The notes: generated by a model from the letters alone, not told the origin. A DNA stretch of 64,000 nucleotides from Cryptomeria japonica (GCF_030272615.1 NC_081413.1:99666239-99730238); one strand, 5' to 3'; shown: positions 46,691 through 57,885, counted from the stretch's first letter. Translations and numbers: made by a program.

Positions 46691-47090
46691 AACAACACCT
46701 CATTTTTCAACCCCTTCCAAGAGAACCTCTCACGAATTTGCCTATAGGTCTTGAAATAACCCTAATGATCAGCAAGAGGAATGCCATGAAAAGTCTGCAA
46801 GATCTTCTTCTTGAGCTTAGATTCAGGCAACAAAAAGATTCTACCTTTGTAGATTATCAACCCATCAACCACCTTGTACCTTTCATCATAAAAGTACCCT
46901 CAATTATGTTGGTTTCAAACTGATTTTTGGCATAATCAGCAAGCAACGAGTCCCTCCAATGAGCAGTAAGCTCACACAAAGAGCTTAAATGGGGCCTTCT
47001 TGAAAGTGCATCAGCTACAGTGTTGTTCTTGCCTTTGATGTACTCAATGTCAAAGTCATAAGCCTGTAGATAACTTACCCACTTTTGCTA
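46691..47090 (-). pseudogene. Gypsy RNase H end and truncated integrase N-terminus
   Basis: FHGIPLADH then GYFKTYRQIRERFSWKGLKNE corresponds to the region just after the integrase HH. It is followed directly by VLLWWIDRLTKFAHF. In intact elements the CC pair of the zinc finger and the first catalytic Asp block lie between these two. Their absence indicates an internal deletion of about 50-60 codons. Confidence 0.72.
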
Positions 47091-47862
47091 CCTTTCATTC
47101 AAATCCTTTTGGTGCATTAAGTGTTTGAGGCTATTGTGATTTGTCTTGACAACAAATTTTCTTCCCACGAAGTATTGTCTGAACTTGGCCAAAGCATGCA
47201 TGATTGTGAGCATTTTCTTGTCATAGATAGAATATGTATTCTCAACTCCTCTTAGTTTTCTGCTCTCAAACATAATTGGATGTTTCTCTTGCATTAAGAC
47301 AACACCAATACTTTCTCCAGATGCATCACATTGCAGCTTAAAGGGCTTAGAGAAGTCTGGTAAAGCCAAAATAGGGCACGAGCTCATAATCTCCTTGAAC
47401 TTGTCAAATACACTTTATGCCTTTTCTGACCAATCAAAAGCTCCCTTTTTAGTGAGATCTGTGAGGGGAGCGACCAACTGAGAGTAGCCCTTCACAAATC
47501 TCCTATAGAAGCCACACAGCCCCAAGAACCCTTTCAGATGTGTCAAGTTCTCAGGTGGAGGCCAATTGATTATTGCCTTGAGTTTCTCAGGATCAATCTT
47601 AACTCCATCTGCATTGATGATATGACCAAGGTAGAGCAGCTCCTTCATTCCAAATTCACTCTTGGACTCTTTTGCAAATAGTGATTCGGGCTCCAAAATG
47701 CTGAGCACTTCATCCAAGTGCTCTTTCCAAGATTTGTTGAAGATGAGGATATCATCAAAGAAGATAAGCACAAATTTCCTCAACTGCTTCTAGAAGATCT
47801 TGTTCATACAGGATTGGAAGGTAGCAGGAGCGTTAGTCAACCCAAAGGGCATGACTAGGAAC
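47088..47862 (-). pseudogene. Gypsy reverse transcriptase (second half) and RNase H
   Basis: RKFVLIFFDDILIFNKSW holds the catalytic D-D. LYLGHIINADGVKIDPEKLK, GFLGLCGFYRRFVKGYS and LTKKGAFDWSEKA follow (47415-47783). RNase H begins LPDFSKPFKLQCDASGESIG with VKTNHNSLKHLMHQKDLNER at its end (47088-47387). A stop at 47413-47415 lies between the two. The order and motifs are those of a chromovirus-type gypsy element, although no chromodomain was confirmed. Confidence 0.93.
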
Positions 47863-48321
47863 TCAAAATGCCCAAAATGGCATTTGAAAGTTGTCCGCAA
47901 TATTTGATTCCCTCATTCTAATATGATGGTAACCTGATCTGAGATCAATCTTGGAAAATAAAACAACTCCATGTATCTCATCAATTCTGGGAATGGGGTA
48001 CCGATTTTTGATAGTCTTTTGGTTAAGAGCTCGATAATCCACGCACATGCGCATGGTCCCATCCTTCTTCACTAGAACAACCGCAGAAGCAAAGGGACTC
48101 TTACTAGGCTGGATCTATCCCATGTCCAAAAGCTCCTTGATAGCTTTCTCTATCTCATCTTTCTACTTCTTGGGATACTAGTATGGAGTAGTGATAACCG
48201 GCTTTGCTCCCTCTTCAAGTTCAATTATGTGTTCAGTCCCTCTCTCAGGGGGTGGACTTTCAAAAACCTTACTCCTCTCAGGGACTGAACTTTCAAAAAC
48301 CTTACTCCTCTTAGTGATCAA
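47863..48321 (-). pseudogene. Gypsy reverse transcriptase, N-terminal part
   Basis: [40 protein letters not shown] and [20 protein letters not shown] are the classical RT blocks with the first catalytic Asp (FSKIDL). A frameshift near 47.87 kb separates this from FDDILI. Upstream, SPPPERGTEHIIELEEGAKP is readable across stops at 48.17-48.30 kb. Confidence 0.92.
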
Positions 48322-48933
48322 CTATTGAATATCGGGAGGATAGTGTCTCTTTTCTTTTATTGGATTGGATGGCATGATCATGCATTCCGCTGCCCACTCC
48401 ACTTGATCATGATGGATCAGCCTCTCCATCCTCTTCAATGATACAATTCGAGGGCCTCCATTAGGCATCCCTCTTAACACCACTCTCTTCCCATCAGACA
48501 TAAACTTCAACTCCATTATTTGCAGATTGAGAGTGATCTCACCAAGAGATCGCAGCCATTGTATATCAAGCACTGCATCATCAGTTCCTCCAATGCTAAC
48601 CACAAAGAAGTCATCCTTGACTTCATAGTTCCCTAACTTCAAAGACATATTAGAGACCATCCAGTTGCATGAGATGGTAGAACCATCTGCCACCATTACT
48701 TTGAATCCTTTAACCTCATTAGTTACAAGGCCTCTGTTTGCAACAATCCTTTCATCTATGAAGTTATGAGTTGCTCCAATGTCAATAAGAGCAATAACTC
48801 GGTGCTCTCCAAGCACTCCCCGGATTCTATATGATTCTTTTTTATGAAGGCTGGATAGTTTTGCAAATGTACCCCTATCTTTGTGGTTGTCTTCAATCTC
48901 TTCTGGGACCTCCTCGTACTCACTTTCTCTCAT
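48322..48933 (-). pseudogene. Gypsy protease region
   Basis: The 203-codon frame contains VIALIDIGATHNFIDERIV, the retropepsin site; gypsy elements normally have D-S/T-G, here D-I-G. MVADGSTISCNWMVSNMSL and DAVLDIQWLRSLGEITLN follow as in related gypsy proteins. The upstream in-frame stop (QTD... preceded by TAG at about 48936) separates it from gag. Confidence 0.9.
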
Positions 48934-49493
48934 ATCAGTCTACTGAATTGAATTTTCAGAATCTGATCCATCAGTAGAATAGGCTTCCATACAGTGCGCA
49001 TTGCCTTTTCCATAACACTTGTGACCCGGGGCCCATGGTTCCTTGCAAGAGTAGCACATATTCTTCCTCCGGAGCTCTCTTCATAGCTCATCATCCATCC
49101 TAGAGGGAAACTTCTTGGACTGATTTGGAAATTTCTTCTTGTCCTTTCGTAAAGGGATAGGGTTGGACTGAAATTTTGACTTAGGGGCAGCCAACTCCAT
49201 ACTTCTTGCCTTTTTTATTGCTTCAACCAAGGTGGGCATGTCAAAGGCTTTAACCCAACCTCTCAGGGGCTCTTCAAGTCCTTCAGTAAATAGGACCACT
49301 AGCCTCTTCTCAGAAATACTGGTAACCATCAAGGAAAGTCTTTGAAAATCAGTTATGAAGTCCAAGGAACCTTGTTGTTTCAGCTGTGCAAGCTTATGGA
49401 ATTTCACCCTAGGATCCTTAGTGTCAAATCTTTCAATGAGCTTGTTGGTGAACTTATTGTTGTTGTTAATCGAACTATGGCCAAGGGTGACTA
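48934..49493 (-). pseudogene. Gypsy gag C-terminal part with zinc knuckle
   Basis: FHKLAQLKQQGSLDFITDFQ, LVVLFTEGLEEPLRGWVKAF and PTLVEAIKKARSMEL (49081-49407) are gypsy gag. After a TGA at 49081, RRKNMCYSCKEPWAPGHKC is the zinc knuckle. The N-terminal gag is missing because the LTR of element D begins at 49494; it presumably continues beyond the right edge of the window, past D. Confidence 0.9.
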
Positions 49494-49719
49494 TGATGAA
49501 TACTAAGAGGGGGGGGGGAGGGGTTGAATTAGTATTCTAAAAAACACTGTATTTAAACACTTAAACAGTCTAGTGATAAACTGGTAGAACAATTTAGCAG
49601 ACAAACCGGTTAACACAGATGCAAACCAAAATGCAAATAAGACATTCACCCACAGGAGCAATAACACCATAACACAAGATATTTGACGTGGAAACCTGTT
49701 GTGACCATTTCACACATCG

Positions 49720-49735
49720 CCCCATTAGAATGGGG
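49720..49735 (+). other. Hairpin near the 5' end of element B
   Basis: CCCCATT-AG-AATGGGG pairs perfectly over seven bases. Element A has the same hairpin with one mismatch, at the same distance from its terminus. Confidence 0.6.
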
Positions 49736-50069
49736 ACCCCCTCTTTTTGCTTTTGTTTTGCCTGTTCTTCTCTCTGTTTTTAGGGTTTTGAGTAAGTGAG
49801 TGAGTTGTCTGGGCTAGGGCTAAGCCTTAGGGGTTTCTTTTGGATATTTTTCAAGCTGAGTCCAGTCAAATTTTGAAAGTTATTAAGCGTTCTTCTGAGG
49901 GTTGATTATTGAAGTAAGATAAGTATGTCTCAGGTTAGGTCTAGTCAGGGTTTTTTGGGAAAATTCAAATTTTGTCTAAGTATTAGCATTTTGAAGATGA
50001 AATTGTATATTCTTGCTTAGGTAAATTTTGATCAGATTTCGGAGGCAAGATGATGCCTGAAACACAAAA

Positions 50070-51845
50070 AAGTGCTCCCGTCCCGCACTGAAGGACCATG
50101 CCACTTTTTCAAGAAAATTGATTCCTAGCCTTGAAGATGACCTAACTCTGCCTTGTGAAGTGATTGGGGACCTAAATTTTGAATATTTTAGCCAGAAAGG
50201 ACAAAAGTGCTCCCGTCCCTCTCCAAGGGACCAGAGCACAAATGTTATTTTATGCATATTTGTCACTGACTTTTCTATTTTGTTTTGTGCAGGGTCTTCT
50301 GGAATGATAATTGGACATGACTTAATACTTTTGAAGATTCTGAAGGCACAAAATGGTGAATTTTGAAGGGACCAAGGCAAAAGTGCTCCCGTCCCTCACT
50401 GAAAGACAAAGGCAAAAAGACTTATTGGAGCCATTCTTGGCCTTGTTTGGTCAAATTGAAACATCAAAGGCATAGTGAAGGACGAAATGAACATGATAAA
50501 GCATCCAAACTTGATTGAAAGCAAAGAAATGATGAAGTTTTTGCATAGAAGGTAAAAAGTGCTCCCATCCCTCACTGAAGGACCAGAGCACTTTTCTTTA
50601 TATGCACAATTTTAGACCTTTATTGGACATTAACTTCTAATCATAGCATGAAGTAAGATGAAATCTTCTCTAGCAAAGGAATTTCGAGGTGAAAAGTGAG
50701 ACAATTTGGCTTAGAACGCAAAAAGTGCTCCCGTCCCTCACTGAAGGACCGTGCCCCTTTTTTCAAATTTGCACTATCTTTGCAAGGTTAAGGTGATTTT
50801 ATGATTTGAAGAGGTTAAGGGAAGCATGTTTTGTCCATTGAATATAATTTAAGCAGTCTACAAAGGAGAAAATCAACCGAAATGACAAAAAGTGCTCTCG
50901 TCCCTCACTGAAGGACCGTGCCACTTTTTCAAGTTTCTCTTCATTGTTCGATATTTTATGATAAAACTTGACTTGGATGGGAAAGAGGAATGATGTTTTA
51001 TGCCTTGGACGCAATTGAGAGGTTTAAAGAGCAAAAAGTATGCCAAAATGACAAAAAGTGCTCCCGTCCCTCACCAAGGGACCAAGACAAAGTGCTTCCG
51101 TCCCTCACTGAAGGACCATCCCACTTTTCTAAAAATACAAATTTCTTGCAAAGGCAAGGCAAGTTGCGTGATTGAAATGAATGAGAGAAGGCAAGATTCA
51201 TCCATTGAAGATAATTTCGAAGGCTAACAAAGGACAAATAAGCTTGTAATTGCAAAAGTGCTCCCGTCCCTCACTGAAGGACCATGCCACTTTTTCAAAG
51301 TGCTCCCGTCCCTCACTGAAGGACCATGCCACTTAATATGTAATCTTCCCTTTCTCACCAATTTTGGACAAATTGAGACCAAGGCACAAGTTTGAAAAAG
51401 TGTTTAAAATGCCTTGAAGTTGAATTGAGATGCGAGAGTTGCAAATTTTGACGACAACTGGCAAAAGTGCTCCCGTCCCTCACTGAAGGACCGTGCCACT
51501 TTTTCCAAATATGACCTTTTACCTTGCATTTTGAAATAATATTTTTAGTACCAAGGCTCAAGATGGTGTGAAATGTGATATTCTACGCCTTGAGGGTAAA
51601 TTGAAGATTAATATGATCAAGAATTCATGCAATGGACTCAAAAGTGCTCCCGTCCCTCACTGAAGGACCGTCCCACTTTTTATGAAAACAACTAATTCCC
51701 TCCGAGATTATGCTAAGGCAAAGTTGTGTGAGATAGGAAAGGATCCTCTAAAACATGGTGAACAAAGGTTTGACTTTAAAAATTGAGAATCCTAGCCTAA
51801 AAATGAAAAAGTGCTTCTGTCCCTCTCCAAGGGACCAGAGCGCTT
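50070..51845 (+). repeat. Tandem repeat block in element B
   Basis: AGTGCTCCCGTCCCTCACTG, followed by AAGGACCATGCCACTTTTTC or a variant, recurs about 13 times, near 50073, 50208, 50381, 50560, 50724, 50890, 51056, 51090, 51258, 51299, 51465, 51645 and 51815. The usual spacing is about 165-180 bp, with closely spaced doublets at 51056/51090 and 51258/51299. The unique spacer between copies is A/G-rich and diverged. Short frames with REHF or VARSFS words on the minus strand come from the repeat. Confidence 0.9.
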
Positions 51846-52659
51846 AACATGTGCATTCTTTATTTTTGCCATATCCCAACGTTGACATCCTCCAAATCGC
51901 ATGAAATGCCAAAATCATTAATTTCGAAATATTTAAAAAATTTAAATTAAATTGGCATTTAATAAAAGCGCATGGCATTTAATAAATTAATTTTTAGCCT
52001 AAAAAAAAAATTGAAATTTTATTAGAAAGGCATTTAAAATTAATTTTCATTAAATTAAAATTAAAAAAGAGAGCGCTTGAGGTATCATTTTTATTATTTT
52101 ATTAAGTCGGCCTCTTCCTTTTTTTAATTTTATTTATTTTTGGCCTATTTTGCCAAGTCGGTCTATGGGGAGGTGAAATGGTGAGCGCTCTATATATTTG
52201 GGGTGTGTTTTTCATTATTCAAATCATTCATTCATTGTTTCAAGTGTGATTTGGAGAAGCAAGGAAGGAAGTGCGAAAGCTGGCCTATTTGGAGCGAATT
52301 TTCCTCAAGTGTTAAAGACTAAAGGTGGTGGAATTGATGCTTGTGAAGACTAAAGGAGACGTATTTTGCTAAAGGAAGGATTCCAATCTACATTTCGCCT
52401 AACCAAAATTCACCTCATTTTTGCATCATTTTTTAGAATTAATTCTCAAGTGGAGGTATGGTAAGATCATCCTAGTCCCAACGTTGAAATTTTGAATTTT
52501 GAACTTCAATTTTTTGAAAATTGCGTAGTTAATTAGGAAATGATAACTCAAAGATTTATCATAAAGTTTCCTAATTAAAATCTTAAATCTTCCTTTCTAC
52601 TCTATATTTCTACGTTGCAAAATATATTACTCATTATGAAATGTTGTGTAGGTGTCAAG
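51846..52659 (+). other. Leader region of the B ORF
   Basis: AT-rich DNA with no frame, then TATATATT, then a presumed 5' UTR up to ATG 52660. An AG splice acceptor-like site (TTGTGTAG) lies 11 nt before the ATG, and element A has TTCCAG shortly before its ATG, so a 5' UTR intron is possible. Confidence 0.35.
52191..52198 (+). promoter_or_regulatory. Possible TATA box upstream of the B ORF
   Basis: TATATATT preceded by GAGCGCTC lies about 470 bp before the ATG. It is distinct from the second TATA box downstream of the ORF. Element A has no equally clear box at the same place. Confidence 0.4.
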
Positions 52660-55600
52660 ATGGCGACCCCAAAGGCAGGAGCATCCACTAGTCGTCTAGC
52701 TCTCATGAAGGAAGATCAGAGGAGTGAAAAATTGGAGACTAAAATCGTGTCAAAGTGGAGCAACATTGGAGATACCAACTTGGGAAACTTCAGTGTGAAG
52801 AAGTTTCGAGAGATCCCTTACATTGGAAAGCCATCACCTGTCGCAAGGAGAATAATTGAAAGTGGCATCATCAAGGCGACCGGTTTTCCTCCAACAGTCT
52901 AGTGCCATGAGCTAATGGTCGAATGTGCTCGCCATTATGACCCACAATCGAGATCAATCGTGTCCAAGGAAGGGAACACTTTGGCTTACCTTTCAGAGGA
53001 GGCTATAAGTGAGGCTCTCCATCTTCCAGAGCATAAAGATATGATTTACAAGAGCCTAGAAGGAGCCAAGTCGATGTATGAAGATGATCCCGACTCTTGC
53101 TTGAACATCATCAATAAGAGTTGGTTACTCAAAAGTCGTCCTCGCCTGAGCAAGATTCCCAACACACCACATAGGATCGACTTCCAGGAGGAGTACAGAG
53201 ATTTGATAACTTTGCTCAATCGAGTTACAGGGGCTCCTCAGGCCTTCTATTTTGAGAAGTGGATGTTCTACTTCATCCAAGTGATAGTTCAAGGAAAAGG
53301 AAAAATTCATTGGGCTAGAATTATTAGCCATTGCTTGGATGTGCAGTTGAGAAGACTAAAGGCTACCAAGTCATTTCACATGAGCTCATACGTCATATAT
53401 GCCTTGATCAGGAGTTTCGAATATGCAGGACTACCTCACATAGGAGTGATCGGAAGAGGACCCGGGGAAGTTAGAGTTTGTGAGTCTTATGTTCATTTGC
53501 ATCATCCACTAGGAAGTGACTACAAGTTAGTCAATGATACCTTCACGATGAACATCACCAGGATATTGCAAGGCGGGATTCACAACTGACTATCTCAAGA
53601 TGCACAAGAACTTATAAAGAGGTATGGTGCTTGGTTCATCCAGTTTCCAAAGTTTACATATATTAGAGTCCATGGATGTCCTTCACCCCCCTATATGTTG
53701 CCAAGGTATCCGACAGACAAGTTAGTGCTACTCGAGGTCACTAGGCAGTTGGCAGACTATGCGAAGACATTCAGACACAGACATAGAAATGGAGCTCCCG
53801 TGCCCATCATATTGGGAAATTCAATTGAGGTATGTCCTGATGCTCTAGCCTTGGATGATGCAGAGAGGGAGTTGGCCTCATATTCATTCACGTTCTTTGC
53901 CTCAAGGGAGAATTTTGATCCTTATGGGTATATAGAAGAGGCATATGGTAGGACGTACAAGCATGAATTTCAGGTAGAAGACTTTTGGATGAATCTCTCA
54001 AGTGATTTAGAAGTGAAAAGAAAGATGCATTCCAGATTGCCTTTAGATTTCATCAGGAAGTGCAAAGTTTACAGAGTGGCCGATCAAGCTCAGGATAGTG
54101 GCAGACATCTCCAGTCATCCTATGATAGAGAAGACAAGGCAGCGAAGATAGATTGGAACGAGCCTGAGATTACAAACTTGAGAGCTTTGATGGCTCCAGT
54201 TTTGTCGTGTACTCGCAGATGGGTGGATGTACAACATCAAAAGTTAAGAGAGAAGAACGTACCAATGACTTATACTTTGGAGGAAAAACTAGAAGAAGGA
54301 GGAGCAAGTGCAAGTGAGGACAATTCTCATCCTAGAGGCGCAAAGAGGAAAGAAAGACCCGAGAAAAGGGAACCCTCCAAGAAGAAGCAAGAAGCTAATC
54401 GAGATTGCTCATCAGGTACATCATCTCGACATGAGAAAAGGACAAGCCAAGTTGAAGGACAAGAGATGGCGATGCCTGAGGTGGATGAATCTATGGAGTC
54501 AATAGTACAGAATGATAGACCTGAAAACGGGAAGGCACCTCAGCATTCATCAAGTCGATCTCCCCAAGTCAATGAGCTACATGAATACAAGAATGATGAT
54601 GAAGTGACGTCTCCCCTCCGAGAAGAAGAACCTTTGTCTAAAGAAATACAAGTCAGAGAGACAAGATCCACCATTCCAGATTGGTTGAAGGAGAGATTGA
54701 CAAGGGTGATTGTGATTGAGGATGAAGATAATGTAATTGACTTAGAGAGCCTTGTAGGGAATTCTCAGGAAGTAACGGAGAAGAAGAAGGCCACCAAGAT
54801 GTCCAAGATGATCAGAGATGAGACAGGATCCAGGAAGTTGCAGATAGCTACACCGGCAGTGGACAAGTATGAAGGTGAAATCCTTGCAAAGGAGTACGAT
54901 GTAGAAACATTTGAGCTTGGTCCACTCACTGCTGAGCAGGCACTGGATGAGGCAACTGATTCATTTGAGGCACTTAAAGACAAGCTTAAGGAAGAAATGG
55001 AAAAGAATAGAAAGCTTGAAAGAGAGGTCGGTGCTTGGAGAGGCTACTTTAGCCATATCAATCAGCCCTTGGGACGTCAAGATCCAGTAGTGTCTCCTGT
55101 GCAAGCACTTCCCCTTGAATCAGTTGGTGAGGCAAAGAGAGTCAAGAGCTTAGTTCAGCTTATGAGCTCTTGGATTGACAAGTCCCACACAGTAGCCGTT
55201 GAATTTGCAACAAGAATGATGCAGACAATCCACCGAGCTATCCAGGTCCTTGAGATCATCCACAACCTAATGATAACAGTAGCCGCTTTTGCCCACACTA
55301 GAGATGTTATCATTCCTGTTCTACAAGTAATTAGGCAAACGCCAAGGAAGATCCTAGCACAAGAAAAGATAATGGATGGAGGAGCTCATAATTTACTTCA
55401 GTGGTCAACTCTACTCCAGATGAAAGAAGTTCTTTTCGAGGACATCCACACAAAATGCAATCAAGTTGAGGGCTTTATCCATCCAATTCAAGACAAGGTG
55501 TTTGAAGTGTTATGTACCATTCTTGGTAGGAGGATCGAAGTTGAGACAGATGTGGATCTTCAAGAGTTGGAAGAAAGAGTCAAGGTCATCTTTTGCAAAG

Positions 55601-55860
55601 ATGAGAATGTCATCACAGATGAACAACGGGATCAAATGTTCGCTACTATGCTCCTAATTGAGAAGATCAAAGAACTAGAACCTGGATGGGATATGGCTCT
55701 TCTCAAGGCCTTTGATCAGGTTATCCACTTGGAGGAACGAATGAGGAATCTTCCCGAGATTCCTATTGCTGAGATTGAAGGAATTGTGTCCAGATTCATT
55801 GCATATGCTAAGAAAGAGCATTGGAAAGGGAATAAGGTTTTAGAAGAGAGGTTGCTGTAG
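52660..55860 (+). CDS. Element B ORF: unknown 1,066-codon protein, two stops
   Basis: From ATG 52660 (AAGATGG context) a single frame reaches TAG 55858-55860 with only two stops: TAG at 52900 (codon 81) and TGA at 53587 (codon 310). The A protein has Gln (CAG) and Arg at these places, so both fit C-to-T change. Conserved N-terminal half: AYLSEEAISEALHLP, HRIDFQEEYRDLITLLNRV, WMFYFIQ, YPTDKLVLLEVTRQL, LPLDFIRKCKVYRV, TRRWVDVQHQKL. Codons about 540-680 are charged and low-complexity (KKKQEANRD). The C-terminal half is helical, with a coiled coil near codons 760-790 (LKEEMEKNRKLEREV). No signal peptide, membrane span, zinc knuckle or RT motif. Function unknown. Confidence 0.75.
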
Positions 55861-55973
55861 ATGATGTGGCGCCTTAATTATCATTGGTCTATGTTTCCTA
55901 GATTTTTGTGCCAATTAAATATTTGGTTATGCATTTAATATTGTTCAATAAAAAGGGAACTTTTTGTAACAAA

Positions 55974-56061
55974 CCCTAATTAGGGTTTAGGTGTCAGAAT
56001 CTCAGCCGTTGATCTTCTTTTTGATCTGGGCCGTTCATTGTAATTGAGGATGCTATATATA
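55974..56061 (+). promoter_or_regulatory. Conserved promoter-like block of element B
   Basis: AACCCTAATTAGGG, TCAGCCGTTGATC and TCTGGGCCGTTC are followed by TATATATA (56054-56061). The same words in the same order occur in element A. Downstream, both share ACTAGCTTCTT and CCTTGTGTGGTCAACTGGA, within the 0.85 kb before the 3' end. Confidence 0.6.
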
Positions 56062-57866
56062 CCCTCACTCATTTTCATTTTGTAATTAGAAATTAGAGAC
56101 TAGATATTAGGGGAGATATTAGAATTTAGAGAGAAGAAAGTTATTTTGTAGCAAGATTGAGCATTGAAGAAAGAATTTCAAGCAATTGTTGTCTATTTTG
56201 GCTTTGAGATCAATAAAATATTGAAGTTATGGTGTTTTATTGCAATTCTTGTGGCTATCTTCATGGTTGTTTACTTTCTTGAATCATTCTCAATCGAAAT
56301 AGTATTTAAGTTTGAAGGACTAAGTGTTGGGCTTGATCTTTGGTGAGATTCACGTTCCAAAACACTAGCTTCTTACTGATTGTAAGAACGCCTTGTGTGG
56401 TCAACTGGAGATATTTGGATTGCTTGAACCTTCAATCATTATTGAACTATTGATATGTACCTTCATGGTAGTGTCTATAATTCTTGATGATTTGAAAAAT
56501 CATTAGTCACCTTAGAAGATCGCATCAATTCCAGTAAAGTTGTAATTCCTTGGCAATACTGAAATTGGTAGAATCTTACCAAGTCTAGCCTACATTGAGT
56601 CATTCTTAGAATTAGATTAGAATTCATCTCTTGCAAACTCTACCTTTTGATCTTTTTGAGAACTTGTTAGTTTTAGGAAATTCTGTTCCTACAATTTGGA
56701 AACGTAAGGCCCCTTGATGAAACAACATTCACAACGACCACTGGTGCTTATCCACACGTAGAGACCCTACATCGAAGAACCTTGGAGTCATCCTGATTGA
56801 TCCTTTTTCGCGACATCTTCAGCAATCAGAGGCTTTATTTAAGAGAGGATAAGGTACCCTTGGGTATTTTATTCTGTGTTTGATTGTGTACAAAATACAC
56901 GTCAACAAAACCTAAATGGGAAAAAACCACGGTGAGATGAAACTCACAAGTAACTATCTGCAGAATAGGAACCAGACCGGTTAAGGTCATACAATGTTCT
57001 TTACCAGAACAGATCCTGTTAGGAATCTCAATCTTTGTTAGGAGATAAGTCCGGTTAAGGACTACCTTGCTAGAGGATTTTAGATCCACAGATGTGAACC
57101 ACCTTGCTAGAGGGTTTACAAAAGGCTTTTGGGCCTACTCGGTTAAGGGCTTCAGACTTGTCGAAGATGTGAGTAATCAACAAGTGAGTGATCTAGTAAA
57201 TAGCACAGATTGCTTGGTTAGATCCTTGATAGATCGTTCCTAATGCATTCCAGCATTACTTCAGTCTTCAACACATTCACTCTCTGCCTCTTCTTGCAGA
57301 CCTCAACTTCTCTTTTGTATTTACCCTTACAAAAACTCATCAACCACCTTAAACCCTAGCAACAATCTAAAACCCTAGACATGATGTCCTTATAAAGGAA
57401 TTTGATTTCATGTCGGTCCAATAGGTTTACAAGCCAATTTCCTAGGTTCAATGAATCTAGACATATTTGGTAACACGACACAAAAAGCACCGCCAGAGTG
57501 TTGGCACCGTCAAACAATCGGTGGATGGTAACTCATCACAAAATGCCGGTTGGTAACTCATCACAAAGTATTACCGGTTCATACAAAATACCGGTTGCCG
57601 GTTTGACAAAAATGAAGATTGGGAAATATGTGTTTTGCCGCTTTGATCTCTCGTACCGCTTGAGATCCACGAACCGCTTGGGGTCAACATACCGCTTCAG
57701 ACCAGTAAACACATTCTGCAAAACACCGATAATCTAAAGACTATAATACATCATACCGGTTGAAACAAATTCCGGTTGAGCTTTAACTCATACATATAAG
57801 ACTGATCTTAATGCAAGTGTGTGTCCATCAATGACAATCACAACATAATCATCAAAAATGCCAACA

Positions 57867-57885
57867 ATCTCCCCCTTTGGCATTG
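57867..57885 (-). other. Polypurine tract of element D
   Basis: The minus strand reads GCCAAAGGGGGAGATTG immediately before the 3' LTR start (TGTTGGCATTTTTG). Confidence 0.85.

Larger units (their letters stand above)
49697..56907 (+). mobile_element. Element B: 7.2-kb TG...CA element with one long ORF
   Basis: It begins TGTTGTGACCATTTC and ends TACACGTCAACA. It is flanked by the perfect repeat AAACC (49692-49696 and 56908-56912). Removing it restores the D LTR. As in element A there is no internal LTR copy, PBS, gag or pol. It holds a terminal hairpin, a 13-copy tandem block, a TATA box at 52191, the long ORF (52660-55860), a second conserved TATA block (about 55970-56061) and the 3' end. 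A and B share termini, order and protein but differ strongly in nucleotide sequence elsewhere, so they are old subfamilies, not a recent pair. Confidence 0.88.
49494..57866 (-). repeat. 3' LTR of element D, split by element B
   Basis: The LTR occupies 49494-49696 and 56913-57866, beginning TGATGAATACTAAGAGG and ending AAAATGCCAACA (plus-strand reading), about 1,157 bp once B and one AAACC are removed. It matches the right LTR that starts at 63292, apart from scattered differences (for example a run of 10 G, A, 4 G here against 12 G there). The polypurine tract CCAAAGGGGGAGAT on the minus strand adjoins it at 57867-57885. Frames within it are by-products. Confidence 0.9.

Noticed and set aside
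50118-51561. Short frames in the B tandem block as genes
   Set aside because: They repeat with the monomer (REHF, SVRDGS words) and lie on both strands.
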